NCBI GenBank assembly: GCA_902596165.1 | Contig: CACJSU010000001.1 | Location: forward strand, 129,718-193,717 | Reading direction: 5' to 3' | Origin: an uncultured SAR86 cluster bacterium | Lineage (GTDB): Bacteria; Pseudomonadota; Gammaproteobacteria; Magnimaribacterales; D2472 | DNA length: 64,000 bases | Part shown: positions 8,601 through 17,123 of the stretch, piece after piece | Layout: each line of letters begins with the position of its first letter | Position numbering within the stretch: position 1 is the first letter of the stretch | Program-made: the position numbers and the translations under genes | The notes under the pieces: generated by a model | Told to the model about the DNA's origin: nothing | Seen by the model: the letters and a program-made list of their open reading frames with translations, nothing else | The model's database searches: none

Positions 8601-11600
8601 CCGCGCGTAGCCGTGGCGCTAAAGCCACTTCTTGAAGCTGAGTTATAGGCTGCTGAGTAACGTAAAACCCCTGAACGAAGCTCTTCAACATTCCCTACAT
8701 TGACGGTAAAGGTATCGGTGGTGGTGTTGCCTCCTGCGGTGGCAGTCAAAGTTAAGCTATAACTTTTGGCCGTTTCAAAATCCAAGGTTGCATTGGTGGT
8801 GATATTACCCGAGCTGTCAACGGCAAAATTGCTGCTGCCGGTTCCACTGAGTGCGTAAGAGACGGTTTCGCTTTCTGGGTTGGTGATGCTTGAGCTGCCA
8901 ACAGTGGTGCCTGAACTGGAAGATTCTGCTAAAGCTGCGCCGCTGTTGGCCAGGGTTACGGCTAAGGTATTAATTTTTAAATCTGAAACGCTTAAAGTAA
9001 AAGTTTCAGAAGTTGTGGTCACCCCATCGGTCGCAGTAATCGTAAATTCATGCGAGGTCTTGGTTTCATAATCTAGTGCATTGGCCAGAGTGACTGCACC
9101 GGTTGAACTGTCAATCGTAAACTTATTGTCAGCATCGGTTAAAGAGTAAGTCACGGTACCTTCAGCATTGGAGGTAGAAGAAGTTGCAATGGAGGTGCCC
9201 GTTGAAATACCCTCACTTTGAGCAGCGGATGCCAAGCTAGCGCTTAGAGATAAGTCTACATCTGTAATATTAATCGTTAGGCTGTCAGTAACTGTATTAG
9301 TACCATCGCTTGCGGTTAGAGTTAATGAGTAAGAGGTGGTTGTTTCATAATCCAGGCTTGCTGCTGTGGTGATGGTGCCATCTGAAGAGACTGCAAATTT
9401 ATCACTGCCGGTGCCTGAAAGAGAATAAGTCACGCTGCCGCTGCCATCGGTGGTGGTTGTGGTGGTGGTTACGCTTGTCCCAGATGTCGCAGTCTCACTG
9501 AGACTGATTGATGAGCTGGCCAAGGCAATCGATAGCTCAATAACATCATCCACGCTAACATTAATGGTGTTTGACGTGCTGTTTGTGCCATCACTGGCAG
9601 TCAGTGTTAGGGAATAGGAAGTGGTGGTCTCATAATCCAATGCACTGGATAAAGTAATGTTACCTGCAGAATCTACGGCAAACTTATCGCTGCCAGTTCC
9701 ACTCAAGGAGTAAGTAATGGTTTGCGCTTCAGGATCTGAAGCTGAAGCTGATGCGATGGTGGTTCCAGTTGCAATATTTTCCGCAAAGGAAGATGCGGCC
9801 AATGAATTAGTCAGACTTGGGGCTTCATTAACATCATCAATTGTAATAGTAAGAGTATTGTTGGTTGTGTTTACTCCATCCGAAGCACTTAAAGTTAAAC
9901 TGTAGGAAGTTGCTGTTTCATAATCTAAACCAGCTGCAACTGTAATATTTCCAGCAGAATCAACTGCAAAATTGCCACTGCCAGTCCCGCTCAACGAATA
10001 AGTGATGGCTTGTGATTCTGGGTCTGAGGCTGAGGCTGTTGCGATGGTGGTTCCGGTGGAGACATTCTCCGCAAAGGAAGATGCAGCTAAAGAGTTAGAG
10101 AGAATTGGTGCCTCATTAACATCATCAACCGTAATGATTAATTCTGATGTGGTGGTATTCACTCCATCGGATGCATTTAAAGCTAGGGTATAACTTGTTG
10201 CAGTTTCATAATCTAGTGAATTAACCAATGAGATATTGCCTGAGCTATCGACACTGAAGTTTTCACTCCCTGTACCTGAAAGACTAAAAGTAACAGTTTG
10301 ACCTTCTGGATCTGTTGCTGAGGCAGTACCTATGTTGATGCCAGTGAGACTGTCTTCAGCAAAACTAGTCGCGGAGGTACTGGCAGTTAAAATGGCAGGT
10401 TCATCAATATCAATAACGCTGAAACTAATTTCAAAGACGGTGTCATTCACTCCATCGCTGGCAGTGAGTGTTAGGTCGTAACTGGTGGTGGTCTCATAAT
10501 CTAATTCAGTCTGTAATGAAATATTTCCATTTGCATCCACGCTAAAATTTTCGCTGCCCTCTCCCGAGAGAGTAAATGAAATGTCTCCCCCTTCAGGGTC
10601 TATGGCTGTACTTTCTAAAATAGCTGACTGTAAATCAATGTTTTCTGCAAACGAATCAGCCAGCAAGTTTGAAGTTAATTCAATGGGTTCATCGATGTTG
10701 GTTACATCTAAAAGCACTTCTATTTCTGAAATATCGGCATTCTCAGATTCAATGGTCACAGTGAAGGAAAGCTTGGTTTGAGTTTCATAATCAAGTTCAC
10801 TGATTAGATTAATCGACTGGGTTTCGGTATCAAATTCAACCAGTTCAGCATCATCACCAGAAATGGTGACCGAATATGATAGTTCGCCTGGATTGATAAA
10901 AACTAGAGGGGTAAGTGTTTCATTGGCCACGTTTTCACTGATGGATTCAATGGACTCACCCGCATCGACTTGGAAGATGGGTGCAACCTCAACGGTGGTT
11001 TCTTGCGTTGTTTCAGCTACCTCCTCGGCCACATCCTCGGTTGGGTTCTCGTTGGCATCATCGGCCTCTACAGTTTCAAGCTCAATGGCCACCTCAAATT
11101 CTTCCGCCGTGCCAAGCTCTTCAGGTGCAACATCCGAAGACACATCGGACACACCAGAGGAATCCAATAAACCTTCATCGACTTCTATGTCGGTTGAATC
11201 GCCGGCATCATCGCTTGCCACTTCGGTTTCAGTTTCAATTTCTGTTGTTGCTGCAGTTTCAGTTTCGTTTGATTCAGGAGCAGTCTCTTCAACTGGAGTT
11301 TCTTCAGCTGGCGTCTCTTCGCTTGAAGTTTCTTCACTAGAAGCTGACTCCTCTTCTTGAGTCTCCTCGGCTGGAGTTTCCTCAGCTGGTGTTTCTTCAG
11401 CAGCAGCTTCTTCTTCTGGGGCTTCTTCGGGTGCTTCTAATTCTTCTTGTATGGCTTCCAAACTTTCTTCGGTGACCTCAACTGGTTCGCTGGGTTCAGA
11501 ATCTTCATCTTCGACTGAGACGGAAAACCCTGGTTCGGTCACGGTCGTGGCAAAATCAGCAGAGCATTGATCGCCAAAAGTATCGAGATCAACACAATTA

Positions 11601-12091
11601 GGGGTCACGGTCATCTCAGTTCCATAAAGGAAAGTTGCATTGGTTTGCGGGCCATTGGTTTGCACTATCCCAATACCGCCTCTGATTCCAACCGTGGCTG
11701 AATTGGTTCGAATTAAGGCAGGTTGTTTTTTGGTAACCTTGCCGCCAACAATTCTCAGCAGACCTCTAGCTGTAACCTCGAGCGAGCCTTCAGCCGTCTC
11801 AGGGTTATAAATAAACTTATCTAAAACAACGCTTGAATTAGGTCCAACCGAAAAAGCTGTGCCATCGAGCAACAACATTTGCGCCCTACCAATGCCATCG
11901 GTTTCGATGGTGTGGTTTTGAATGATTTCATAGCCTGCATCGATAAGCTTGCGTTCTTGCTCCAGCGTCAAATCGGTAGTGTTTTTATTAACGGCAGATG
12001 CAACACCAATTTGCTCTTGCGCCATGGCCTCCTCATTAGCTAGCAAGGCCATTAACAACATTGATAAATATAATTTATTAAATGATTTCAA
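5687..12091 (-). CDS. Giant exported FecR-cadherin protein with TbpB-like C-terminal barrel; candidate T11SS cargo
   Basis: 2134 residues. Order: signal peptide (cleavage near AMA-Q, residue 24); FecR-like domain about residues 45-150, including the RTNSATVGIRGG segment; acidic Glu/Thr/Pro-rich linker about 190-355; about eight cadherin-like repeats about 400-1135, each with an LDYET...SYxLTLxASDG core; a central alpha/beta-looking region about 1265-1500 with cysteine pairs GEQCC and YCAGC; a beta-rich region; and a C-terminal segment about 1890-2134 whose Gly/Ser/Asn-rich alternating strands (WGFWAM, HLGTWVGGE, FYFAEGIYL) resemble TbpB-type 8-strand barrels. The start is TTG, two bases after the stop of the upstream barrel gene, preceded by AGAGAG; the encoded n-region has lysines as expected. 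Cadherin/Ca-binding adhesion is family knowledge. The barrel assignment is my reading of pattern, not a search. Confidence 0.8.
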   Translation of the reverse strand: MKSFNKLYLSMLLMALLANEEAMAQEQIGVASAVNKNTTDLTLEQERKLIDAGYEIIQNHTIETDGIGRAQMLLLDGTAFSVGPNSSVVLDKFIYNPETAEGSLEVTARGLLRIVGGKVTKKQPALIRTNSATVGIRGGIGIVQTNGPQTNATFLYGTEMTVTPNCVDLDTFGDQCSADFATTVTEPGFSVSVEDEDSEPSEPVEVTEESLEAIQEELEAPEEAPEEEAAAEETPAEETPAEETQEEESASSEETSSEETPAEETPVEETAPESNETETAATTEIETETEVASDDAGDSTDIEVDEGLLDSSGVSDVSSDVAPEELGTAEEFEVAIELETVEADDANENPTEDVAEEVAETTQETTVEVAPIFQVDAGESIESISENVANETLTPLVFINPGELSYSVTISGDDAELVEFDTETQSINLISELDYETQTKLSFTVTIESENADISEIEVLLDVTNIDEPIELTSNLLADSFAENIDLQSAILESTAIDPEGGDISFTLSGEGSENFSVDANGNISLQTELDYETTTSYDLTLTASDGVNDTVFEISFSVIDIDEPAILTASTSATSFAEDSLTGINIGTASATDPEGQTVTFSLSGTGSENFSVDSSGNISLVNSLDYETATSYTLALNASDGVNTTTSELIITVDDVNEAPILSNSLAASSFAENVSTGTTIATASASDPESQAITYSLSGTGSGNFAVDSAGNITVAAGLDYETATSYSLTLSASDGVNTTNNTLTITIDDVNEAPSLTNSLAASSFAENIATGTTIASASASDPEAQTITYSLSGTGSDKFAVDSAGNITLSSALDYETTTSYSLTLTASDGTNSTSNTINVSVDDVIELSIALASSSISLSETATSGTSVTTTTTTTDGSGSVTYSLSGTGSDKFAVSSDGTITTAASLDYETTTSYSLTLTASDGTNTVTDSLTINITDVDLSLSASLASAAQSEGISTGTSIATSSTSNAEGTVTYSLTDADNKFTIDSSTGAVTLANALDYETKTSHEFTITATDGVTTTSETFTLSVSDLKINTLAVTLANSGAALAESSSSGTTVGSSSITNPESETVSYALSGTGSSNFAVDSSGNITTNATLDFETAKSYSLTLTATAGGNTTTDTFTVNVGNVEELRSGVLRYSAAYNSASRSGFSATATRGPSGSSLPAYTLEQVGTTNTILITNVDDTTNNYVPVEINSGTNLNWRYYFPIDTAGNGQYAFAPNSASVDGKYYSPLGTAVTTTISNSEFITAGRSHGGEFWFMTTDKSAAEIDYTSALARASGTLIIYGSATGYSRAGWNSAISAAGLDSATLSTNLPDDISGYSLIVDYRLSYSNKTSYTSEISDLATWLETPASTLVLLAGEQCCQAAQMLAYGNLLLDAVGGGEVGSATRDGSVDTENFDISSSVVSSLFSTLSGDQWYCAGCGPKITQVSGSGVNLTHSLSFWSGSELGSGYNGNIFMSTDIEWQTNNVQEENQQLLNALADLPNQTGGSNTTSTYNLYEDQVTIAGEIQTDSNFTSINTSKKVYAFAVQPRENFAPTGTTNDYFYPNFINRSAWSYGDVGLDYCASQGNNSTACQTYDNNYDFHTQSLNGGYLYSDRFDNSYQRVPEGMSLWWQVLNPSGVGVGLWAQISIKDSYDGASGSTTRDDQQSLLNVVISNIDYRKNDTTRYSAGDTGHGMDGYHYWSYQGATNADNNGLGLVYGTSPVECATSHDSGCFFGYSSSYPKGLMLTSSDPYKSGSMTLGVNYDSNNDSFSTGSFNQAITFQFISDNNTAEQSQTLSEFRHSDFYSSSATGYSGFFSGILEFDVSGTGNSQLSSIRSSSTLATFTFDTTNDDVQVVAPMTISAAPSNNYTSNWSTVDTGSMTLKFGDATNDEAKSAYISSEVFGAEIQDDGAQIDGTSGGSNNLAGVMVSYNTLDKEDADLFHTGGNDSMPDTAYSTWGFWAMSAVDVSPNAGTQNASVHLGTWVGGEVVDQSEIPTSGSASMSGAAVMNVAYRYNQTGTNYDVHKYTTTADVAATFNWGSSGYSGTLAFTNFDDKNPIVDNAGFASFSVAISGTDNTYTGNSTDSLDNSWLGGASVAGALYGDSSPDESGGRVNVNLYKSGDTGTAGANDFYFAEGIYLVD
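8690..10880 (-). repeat. Tandem array of about eight cadherin-like repeats (period about 280-298 bp)
   Basis: On the plus strand the complement of the LDYET core (xTTTCATAATCxA) recurs near 8785, 9064, 9343, 9628, 9926, 10204, 10490 and 10781, giving a unit of about 93-99 codons. Copies around 9.6-10.2 kb are the most alike at DNA level; the first and last copies are more diverged. The regularity explains the many antisense open frames in this stretch. Confidence 0.85.
11025..11520 (-). repeat. Low-complexity acidic linker (Glu/Thr/Pro repeats)
   Basis: Encodes short repeats of the type EETPAEETP, EESASSEE and EVTEES between the FecR and cadherin parts of the giant protein. Such linkers are usually extended and flexible. 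The repeated GAA/ACT/GCT codons make this stretch prone to slippage and length change between strains. Confidence 0.75.
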
Positions 12092-12093
12092 TG

Positions 12094-13443
12094 TTACTCT
12101 CTGGATCTGGCAATGGGGCCCTTAAAGCATTGATAGTTCACTTGAGCAGACAAATTGCTTCCACTACGTTTATAAATATTGATGGTGCTGTGAGTACCGG
12201 TCAGCACCCATCCAAAGTTCAAAGACCAACAAGCGCCGATGGGTTTGAGAAAATTAAATCTTAAAGTTTCCATCTGGTCATGTCGGTCGCCAAAAAGAGG
12301 GTAATCTTCGTCATGCGATTTATCTTGGTAGCTATACTTGGATGAAAATTGCCAATTTTCTTTTAAAGGCTGTGAATAGCTAAATTCAATTCCATAATTT
12401 TCATAAAACTCATAGCCTGCATTTGCTCGATAGTTTTCAAGTATGATCTTATAGCCATACAAAGCTTGTGAACCTGGCCAAACATAGCTTTGGCCAAAAC
12501 TAATTCCATTAATACGGCCATTTTTTTGTCTACCTGATTTAAAAGTCTTCTCATCGCGATAATATGAAAAAAGCATGGAGGACCCATCATCCAATTGCCC
12601 GCTATAATCAAGTGAAATTCGGCTACTGCGTAATATTTCTTCTCGATTCAGAAAAATCCTTAAAAGATTTATGTTGGGGCTAAAAACAGGGTCTTCTAAA
12701 TTAAAAAAAGAAAAATAATTTTCATCTAAATTAAAGTTTCTTCTGGCTGACAAGACATTGCTTTGTATATCGAATTGAGTATAAGTATTGAATCGATCAG
12801 CGCCATAACTAAAAAAGTATTGAATATTATCCCCACGAGGATGATTTAAGTCCTGATCAATGCTTAAAGAATAATTGTATAAGGTTGACTGATCTCCCTC
12901 TCTCTTGCTTTCAGGGTCAACATCTAACAAAAAATCACCAATTTCAATAAAATCAGCATTAATGCCTGAATTACCATTGGTTGTGTGCTTCCATCCAAGG
13001 CTTAAGTTTTGCCGCCATTTAAACGGCTCTTCTGCAGATACTATGGCCTCTAGAAATTGATCAACCCTAGCTTCTACCTCAGGCGGTGGATTAAACTCTT
13101 TGACACTCTTAAGATAATTATTGGCCAAAGCATAAGCTCCCAGACGGAAATACAAAACACCGAGCTCTAATCTGATTCTTGGAAGCTCTGAATCATAGAT
13201 AAGCATTTGCTCAAAAACACCTATGGCACCCTCTAGATCCCCAACCAAAATAGATAAGTTGGCATATTTAAACAACATAGATAGATTTGTTGGATCTTTA
13301 AATAATTGTTTAAAAACTTCTTCTTTTTGCTGCTGCGCTGCTGCAAGTTCTTCAGGATCAGTTAGGGTGGGTTGAACGTTTTGCGCAGATAGGTCTAAGC
13401 ACAATAAAGTGCCTAAAACTAACAAAAAAGCCCTGTATTTCAT
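12094..13443 (-). CDS. TPR plus outer-membrane beta-barrel protein, Slam/DUF560-like
   Basis: 449 residues: signal peptide (cut near LSAQ), a periplasmic helical region about 33-140 with TPR-like spacing (FKYANLSILVGDLEGAIGVFEQML, split here only as a description; LRLELGVLYFRLGAYALANNYL-type helices), then a strand-rich domain from about residue 145 to near the end. The barrel begins with FKWRQNLSLGWKHTTNGNSGIN, close to the G-x-DSNIN opening of surface lipoprotein assembly modifiers (Slam, DUF560), which move TbpB-like cargo through the outer membrane (type 11 secretion). Size fits the family. The next gene, two bases downstream, encodes a giant protein with a barrel-like C-terminus, which is what a cargo should look like. 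The last strand is followed by a basic tail KGPIARSRE, unusual for a barrel. No Shine-Dalgarno is seen. Confidence 0.65.
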   Translation of the reverse strand: MKYRAFLLVLGTLLCLDLSAQNVQPTLTDPEELAAAQQQKEEVFKQLFKDPTNLSMLFKYANLSILVGDLEGAIGVFEQMLIYDSELPRIRLELGVLYFRLGAYALANNYLKSVKEFNPPPEVEARVDQFLEAIVSAEEPFKWRQNLSLGWKHTTNGNSGINADFIEIGDFLLDVDPESKREGDQSTLYNYSLSIDQDLNHPRGDNIQYFFSYGADRFNTYTQFDIQSNVLSARRNFNLDENYFSFFNLEDPVFSPNINLLRIFLNREEILRSSRISLDYSGQLDDGSSMLFSYYRDEKTFKSGRQKNGRINGISFGQSYVWPGSQALYGYKIILENYRANAGYEFYENYGIEFSYSQPLKENWQFSSKYSYQDKSHDEDYPLFGDRHDQMETLRFNFLKPIGACWSLNFGWVLTGTHSTINIYKRSGSNLSAQVNYQCFKGPIARSRE

Positions 13444-13516
13444 GGTAGTGTTGGGAAGGTATATTTCAATCCACTAAATATCAAACCCTAATATGGTGCT
13501 TATTTAACCATAAATG

Positions 13517-13533
13517 TGACAATTTATCATTTA
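13517..13533 (+). promoter_or_regulatory. 17-nt element shared with the promoter of the small HTH gene
   Basis: TGACAATTTATCATTTA here recurs exactly on the minus strand at 22495-22511. Both copies point towards a regulator gene and begin 63-65 nt before its start codon. The core TGAYAAWTTRTCA is a near-palindrome, so it could be an operator, or just a -35 region (GTGACA/ATGACA) with a similar spacer. Confidence 0.35.
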
Positions 13534-13569
13534 AAAAAGATATAAAAGAAACTATTGTATTTCAAAGGT

Positions 13570-13575
13570 TATAAT
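13570..13575 (+). promoter_or_regulatory. -10 hexamer TATAAT, 6 nt before the TetR-type start
   Basis: A consensus TATAAT ends 6 nt before the ATG at 13582, so transcription would begin at or next to the start codon. No Shine-Dalgarno stands at a useful distance. No convincing -35 is seen at 16-18 nt. Confidence 0.5.
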
Positions 13576-13581
13576 GCTCTC

Positions 13582-14187
13582 ATGAAAAAGTCTGAGCTCA
13601 CAAAAGCTAAGCTGGTAAAAGCGGTTGTTGATCTAATAAATAGTGGTCAAAAAATTTCTGTTGGCAGCATTTCAAAACAAGCAAAAACTGCTTATGGAAG
13701 CTTTTATAGATATTTTAATAATCTTGATGAGATACATGAGGCTGCAATCATTCAAGTAGTTCTTGAAAGGGCCGATAGTCTCGAAAAAGAGCTAGAAAGT
13801 GAAAAATCAAACCTATTCAAAGTTTACTATGGCTGGTTTGTAGCTATCGACTTATATAAAGATACCTACACTGCTAACTGGTTAATTGAAAATCCAAATA
13901 GCATCAATCAAGCATGGGCTTTGACGACTCCGCTGACTCAGTCATGGTTAAAAGAAGCCATCAAATCAAAAGAAGAGCCGGGCTTAACTGATGAAAATTT
14001 AAGACATTTTAAATTGGCTTCATCATATATCTATTGGACTTATCAACATGCATTAAGAGAATTGCTTAGAGGTAGAAAAACCATTCATGTTTTTGCAGAT
14101 TTAATGAATTCAGTAAACCTCCTGGATCTACCCAGAAAAACTCATAAAAAATATCTTCAAAAAGTTGCTGATTTTGTTAAGGGTTAA
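13582..14187 (+). CDS. TetR-family transcriptional regulator
   Basis: About 201 residues from the ATG at 13582; a TTG at 13555 in the same frame would place the likely -10 box inside the coding region, so I prefer the ATG. The N-terminal helix-turn-helix reads SVGSISKQAKTAYGSFYRYFNNLDEI, with the GSFYRYF turn that marks TetR proteins. The C-terminal ligand domain is helical and not recognisable by substrate. It is transcribed away from the Slam-like/giant-protein operon and is followed, 11 bp later, by the adenylate cyclase gene, so it may control both directions from the 110-bp divergent gap. That control is inferred from position only. Confidence 0.85.
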   Translation: MKKSELTKAKLVKAVVDLINSGQKISVGSISKQAKTAYGSFYRYFNNLDEIHEAAIIQVVLERADSLEKELESEKSNLFKVYYGWFVAIDLYKDTYTANWLIENPNSINQAWALTTPLTQSWLKEAIKSKEEPGLTDENLRHFKLASSYIYWTYQHALRELLRGRKTIHVFADLMNSVNLLDLPRKTHKKYLQKVADFVKG

Positions 14188-14198
14188 AAAAACTTAAC

Positions 14199-16382
14199 AT
14201 GAAAAAAGACTACAAAAAATTTTCTAGATATGGTCTTATCGGTTTCGCTATTTTTGTAAGTTTTTTACCCATTTTTAATCCTCTGCAAATTTTTACCAGT
14301 CTTCAAAATTATTCTTTTGATACCTTTCAAAGAATTTTACCTAGGGAGGTATATTCTGAAGATCCTGTTGTTATCATTGATATTGATGATCGTTCGCTTG
14401 CAGAAATTGGACAATGGCCCTGGTCAAGAAATCAATTAGCGAAACTAACCAATCAAGCATATGCAGCAGCTGCCTTAGGCTTTGATATTGTGTTCGCAGA
14501 ACCAGATAGAACCAATCCACAAAATTTAATTGCCAATTATTCTTTTGATGAAGCGATAAACAAGGAACTAGCCGCCCTTCCAAGCAATGATGAGCTCTTT
14601 GCTGATGCTATTTCAAAACATGGAACTGTGGTCCTTGGTCAGGCATTAAATAATAAAGATAATACCAAACCCTCCAAAAATAAATTTGGGTTAGTGACTC
14701 AAGGCGATGACCCTAAGCAATTCATTGCAAATTATCTGGGTACACAAAATAACATTAAAATTCTTGATGATTCGGCCAGTGGAGTTGGCTCAATGAGCAT
14801 TGGAAATAATGATGTAATTGTTCGTCAATTACCTACGTTTGAGAGAATTGATGAGCAGTTAGTGCCAAGTCTTGCCCTCGAGATGACAAGGGTTGCAGTC
14901 GGCGCCTCAACTTTTCAAATTAAATCATCCAATGCATCAAGCGAAGAGGCCTATGGTGCTCAAACTGGTATCAATAACATCAAATTAGGCCCTCTCACCA
15001 TCCCAACAACACCAGAAGGAAATGCGTGGATTTACTTCGCACCAACTAAAGATATTCTGTCAGTCTCAGCCATTGATGTAATATCAGGAACAATACCGCC
15101 TGAATTTTTTGAGGGCAAGGTAGCGCTTGTAGGAACTTCAGCTGCTGGATTGCTAGATCTCAGATCTACGCCCACAGAAAAAAATGTTCCGGGAGTAACA
15201 ATCATTGCACAGTTTATGCAGCAAATTTTTGCCAATGAATTTTTACAAAGGCCTGACTGGCTTTTTGGAGCTGAATTTATTGCCGGGCTTTTCTTGGCTG
15301 TATTGATTACTCTGGGTATTCAGGCTTTAGGACCCATTGGTGGATTAAGCATATTTCTTGTCGGGTCCGGTGGAATCATGGGTTCAAGTTATTATTTTTT
15401 TAAATCTAAACTCTTTTTGGTTGATCCGATATCTCCTTTGATAATTTCATTGAGTGTTTATGTGGCAGTCACTTTTTTTAATTTTCTATTTACTGAACTT
15501 GAACGCAGCAGAGTAAGAGGAGCTTTTGCACAATATCTTTCTCCTGAAATGGTCAATCGTTTGGCTGAATCGAGCGAATCATTGGTTCTTGGCGGAGAGA
15601 GAAAAGAAATGACTTTTTTGTTCTCAGATATTAGAGGGTTTACTAAAATATCTGAACAATATAAGGACGACCCAGAGGGTTTGACGCAATTAATCAATGA
15701 ATTGCTTACCGTTTTGTCTAATGCAATTCTAGATCATGGTGGAACCATAGATAAATACATGGGTGATTGCATCATGGCTTTTTGGAATGCACCTACCGAT
15801 CAAGCAGACCATCGTCAACTAGCAATTCAGGCAGCGCACTCAATGAATGAAGCTTTAGATCAATTCAATGATGAAACAGATGGAAATATAGATTTCAAGC
15901 TTGAAATAGGTATTGGAATCAATTCTGGAAACTGTATTGTTGGCAACATGGGTTCGGATAAGCGCTTTGATTATACCGTCCTTGGTGATGCGGTTAACTT
16001 AGCCTCCAGACTTGAAAGTCAATCCTCTAATTATGGCCTACACATGATAATTGGCGAAAATACTTACATTGATGATTCAACTTTTACGATTATTGAAATT
16101 GACAAAATTGCCGTTAAAGGCAAATCTTCTGCCGAGACAATTTATACCTGCTTTAAACCAGAGGCTAAATTTACAAAAGGATTTATTGAAAAACACAAAG
16201 CTTTTTTACAAGAATATAGAATGCAAAACTGGGAAGTGGCTATTTCATTAATTGATGAATTAATACCTTCCTCAAATGACCTTGAACTATACTACCAACA
16301 CATGAAAGAAAGAATTCAAGAATATCTTACTAATCCACCATCTGCTGATTGGGAAGGAGTCTATGTTGCTAAAAATAAATAA
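14199..16382 (+). CDS. CHASE2-domain class III adenylate cyclase
   Basis: 727 residues: N-terminal membrane helix (about 12-28), a large extracytoplasmic CHASE2 domain (about 35-335, opening DPVVIIDIDDRSLAEIGQWPWSR), three membrane helices (about 355-430), then a class III cyclase domain (about 465-640). Catalytic residues are complete: metal aspartates D477 (FSDIRGFT) and D523 (KYMGDCIM), base-selecting K519 and T593, and transition-state N600 and R604 (DAVNLASRLE). The Lys/Thr pair is that of class IIIb adenylate cyclases, so cAMP is the expected product. CHASE2 is a sensor domain of unknown ligand. Downstream genes encode an outer-membrane-like protein, an MscS channel and a cyclic-nucleotide-binding K+ channel, the last being a natural cAMP target. 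The 3' end overlaps the next gene by 20 bp. Confidence 0.92.
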   Translation: MKKDYKKFSRYGLIGFAIFVSFLPIFNPLQIFTSLQNYSFDTFQRILPREVYSEDPVVIIDIDDRSLAEIGQWPWSRNQLAKLTNQAYAAAALGFDIVFAEPDRTNPQNLIANYSFDEAINKELAALPSNDELFADAISKHGTVVLGQALNNKDNTKPSKNKFGLVTQGDDPKQFIANYLGTQNNIKILDDSASGVGSMSIGNNDVIVRQLPTFERIDEQLVPSLALEMTRVAVGASTFQIKSSNASSEEAYGAQTGINNIKLGPLTIPTTPEGNAWIYFAPTKDILSVSAIDVISGTIPPEFFEGKVALVGTSAAGLLDLRSTPTEKNVPGVTIIAQFMQQIFANEFLQRPDWLFGAEFIAGLFLAVLITLGIQALGPIGGLSIFLVGSGGIMGSSYYFFKSKLFLVDPISPLIISLSVYVAVTFFNFLFTELERSRVRGAFAQYLSPEMVNRLAESSESLVLGGERKEMTFLFSDIRGFTKISEQYKDDPEGLTQLINELLTVLSNAILDHGGTIDKYMGDCIMAFWNAPTDQADHRQLAIQAAHSMNEALDQFNDETDGNIDFKLEIGIGINSGNCIVGNMGSDKRFDYTVLGDAVNLASRLESQSSNYGLHMIIGENTYIDDSTFTIIEIDKIAVKGKSSAETIYTCFKPEAKFTKGFIEKHKAFLQEYRMQNWEVAISLIDELIPSSNDLELYYQHMKERIQEYLTNPPSADWEGVYVAKNK

Positions 16383-17121
16383 GTTTAAATACATGATAAT
16401 CTTTGCAATGTGCTTAAGCTCATTAAATGTTTTGGCTCAAGCCATTGTTAATATTGAAGATTTGAGGCGTGAAGGCGAGGTTGGATTTTTTACAAGCATT
16501 AGCGCTAATCTCTATGCAGCTCGCGGTAATAGAGACAGAGATTATTACTCAGCGCAACTAAGGTTTGATAATAATTCCGAAAAAGCAGAGTCTTTTCTAA
16601 TTCTTCAGCAAAGCGAAAGAAAGTCTAACGATAAACTGATGGACAAATCAACCTTCATGCATGGGAGATATATTTGGGTTGGTGATGAGGCTATTAACTG
16701 GGAGGTTTTTGCACAATACAGTGAAAACCCCTTCAGAAATTATAAAAAAAGATCCGTCCTTGGAGGCGGCCTAAGATATGAACTTTCCAAATCAGCCCGT
16801 CTTGGTACTGGTCTGCTCAATGAAGAAGAGACAGATCTTGCTGGACAATCTAAAATAACAGATCGCTTAGGTTTTTACCTTCATAATTCTTTCGAGGTAG
16901 CAGAAAATATTTTCTTCAAACCTACTGTATATTTCCAACCAAGCTTAGATGATTTTGAGAATGACTACAAAGCAAGTATGATTTTAGCCTTAGATTTTAA
17001 AGTAAATGAAAATTTTAAGATAACGATGCAGTATTCATCTTTTCATGACTCAGATCCGCCTTTGTTGGCTGAGAAAAACGATGAATCAATCTCTACTATG
17101 TTTTCATATAACCTAAATTAA
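16363..17121 (+). CDS. Exported strand-rich protein, DUF481-like outer-membrane candidate
   Basis: 252 residues with an N-terminal signal peptide (MIIFAMCLSSLNVLAQA; a second ATG at 16393 is possible). The mature part alternates charged and aromatic residues in short strands (SANLYAARG, YYSAQLRFDNN, WEVFAQYSENPF, LGGGLRYEL) and ends in FSYNLN, which fits a small beta-barrel of the DUF481/YdiY kind. I cannot assign it firmly. A GGAAGGAG at 16352-16359 inside the cyclase gene precedes the start, and the genes overlap by 20 bp, so it is coupled to the cyclase. An outer-membrane partner for the cyclase-channel operon is possible but unproven. Confidence 0.6.
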   Translation: MLLKINKFKYMIIFAMCLSSLNVLAQAIVNIEDLRREGEVGFFTSISANLYAARGNRDRDYYSAQLRFDNNSEKAESFLILQQSERKSNDKLMDKSTFMHGRYIWVGDEAINWEVFAQYSENPFRNYKKRSVLGGGLRYELSKSARLGTGLLNEEETDLAGQSKITDRLGFYLHNSFEVAENIFFKPTVYFQPSLDDFENDYKASMILALDFKVNENFKITMQYSSFHDSDPPLLAEKNDESISTMFSYNLN

Positions 17122-17123
17122 TT

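Noticed and set aside
8690-10880. Evenly spaced repeats that could suggest a CRISPR or satellite array
   Set aside because: The period of about 285 bp follows codon frame and encodes cadherin-like units; there are no short direct repeats with unique spacers.
8880-11360. Several plus-strand open frames opposite the giant protein
   Set aside because: They mirror the repeated Ser/Thr/Glu codons of the cadherin and acidic regions; their products are low complexity and lack start signals.
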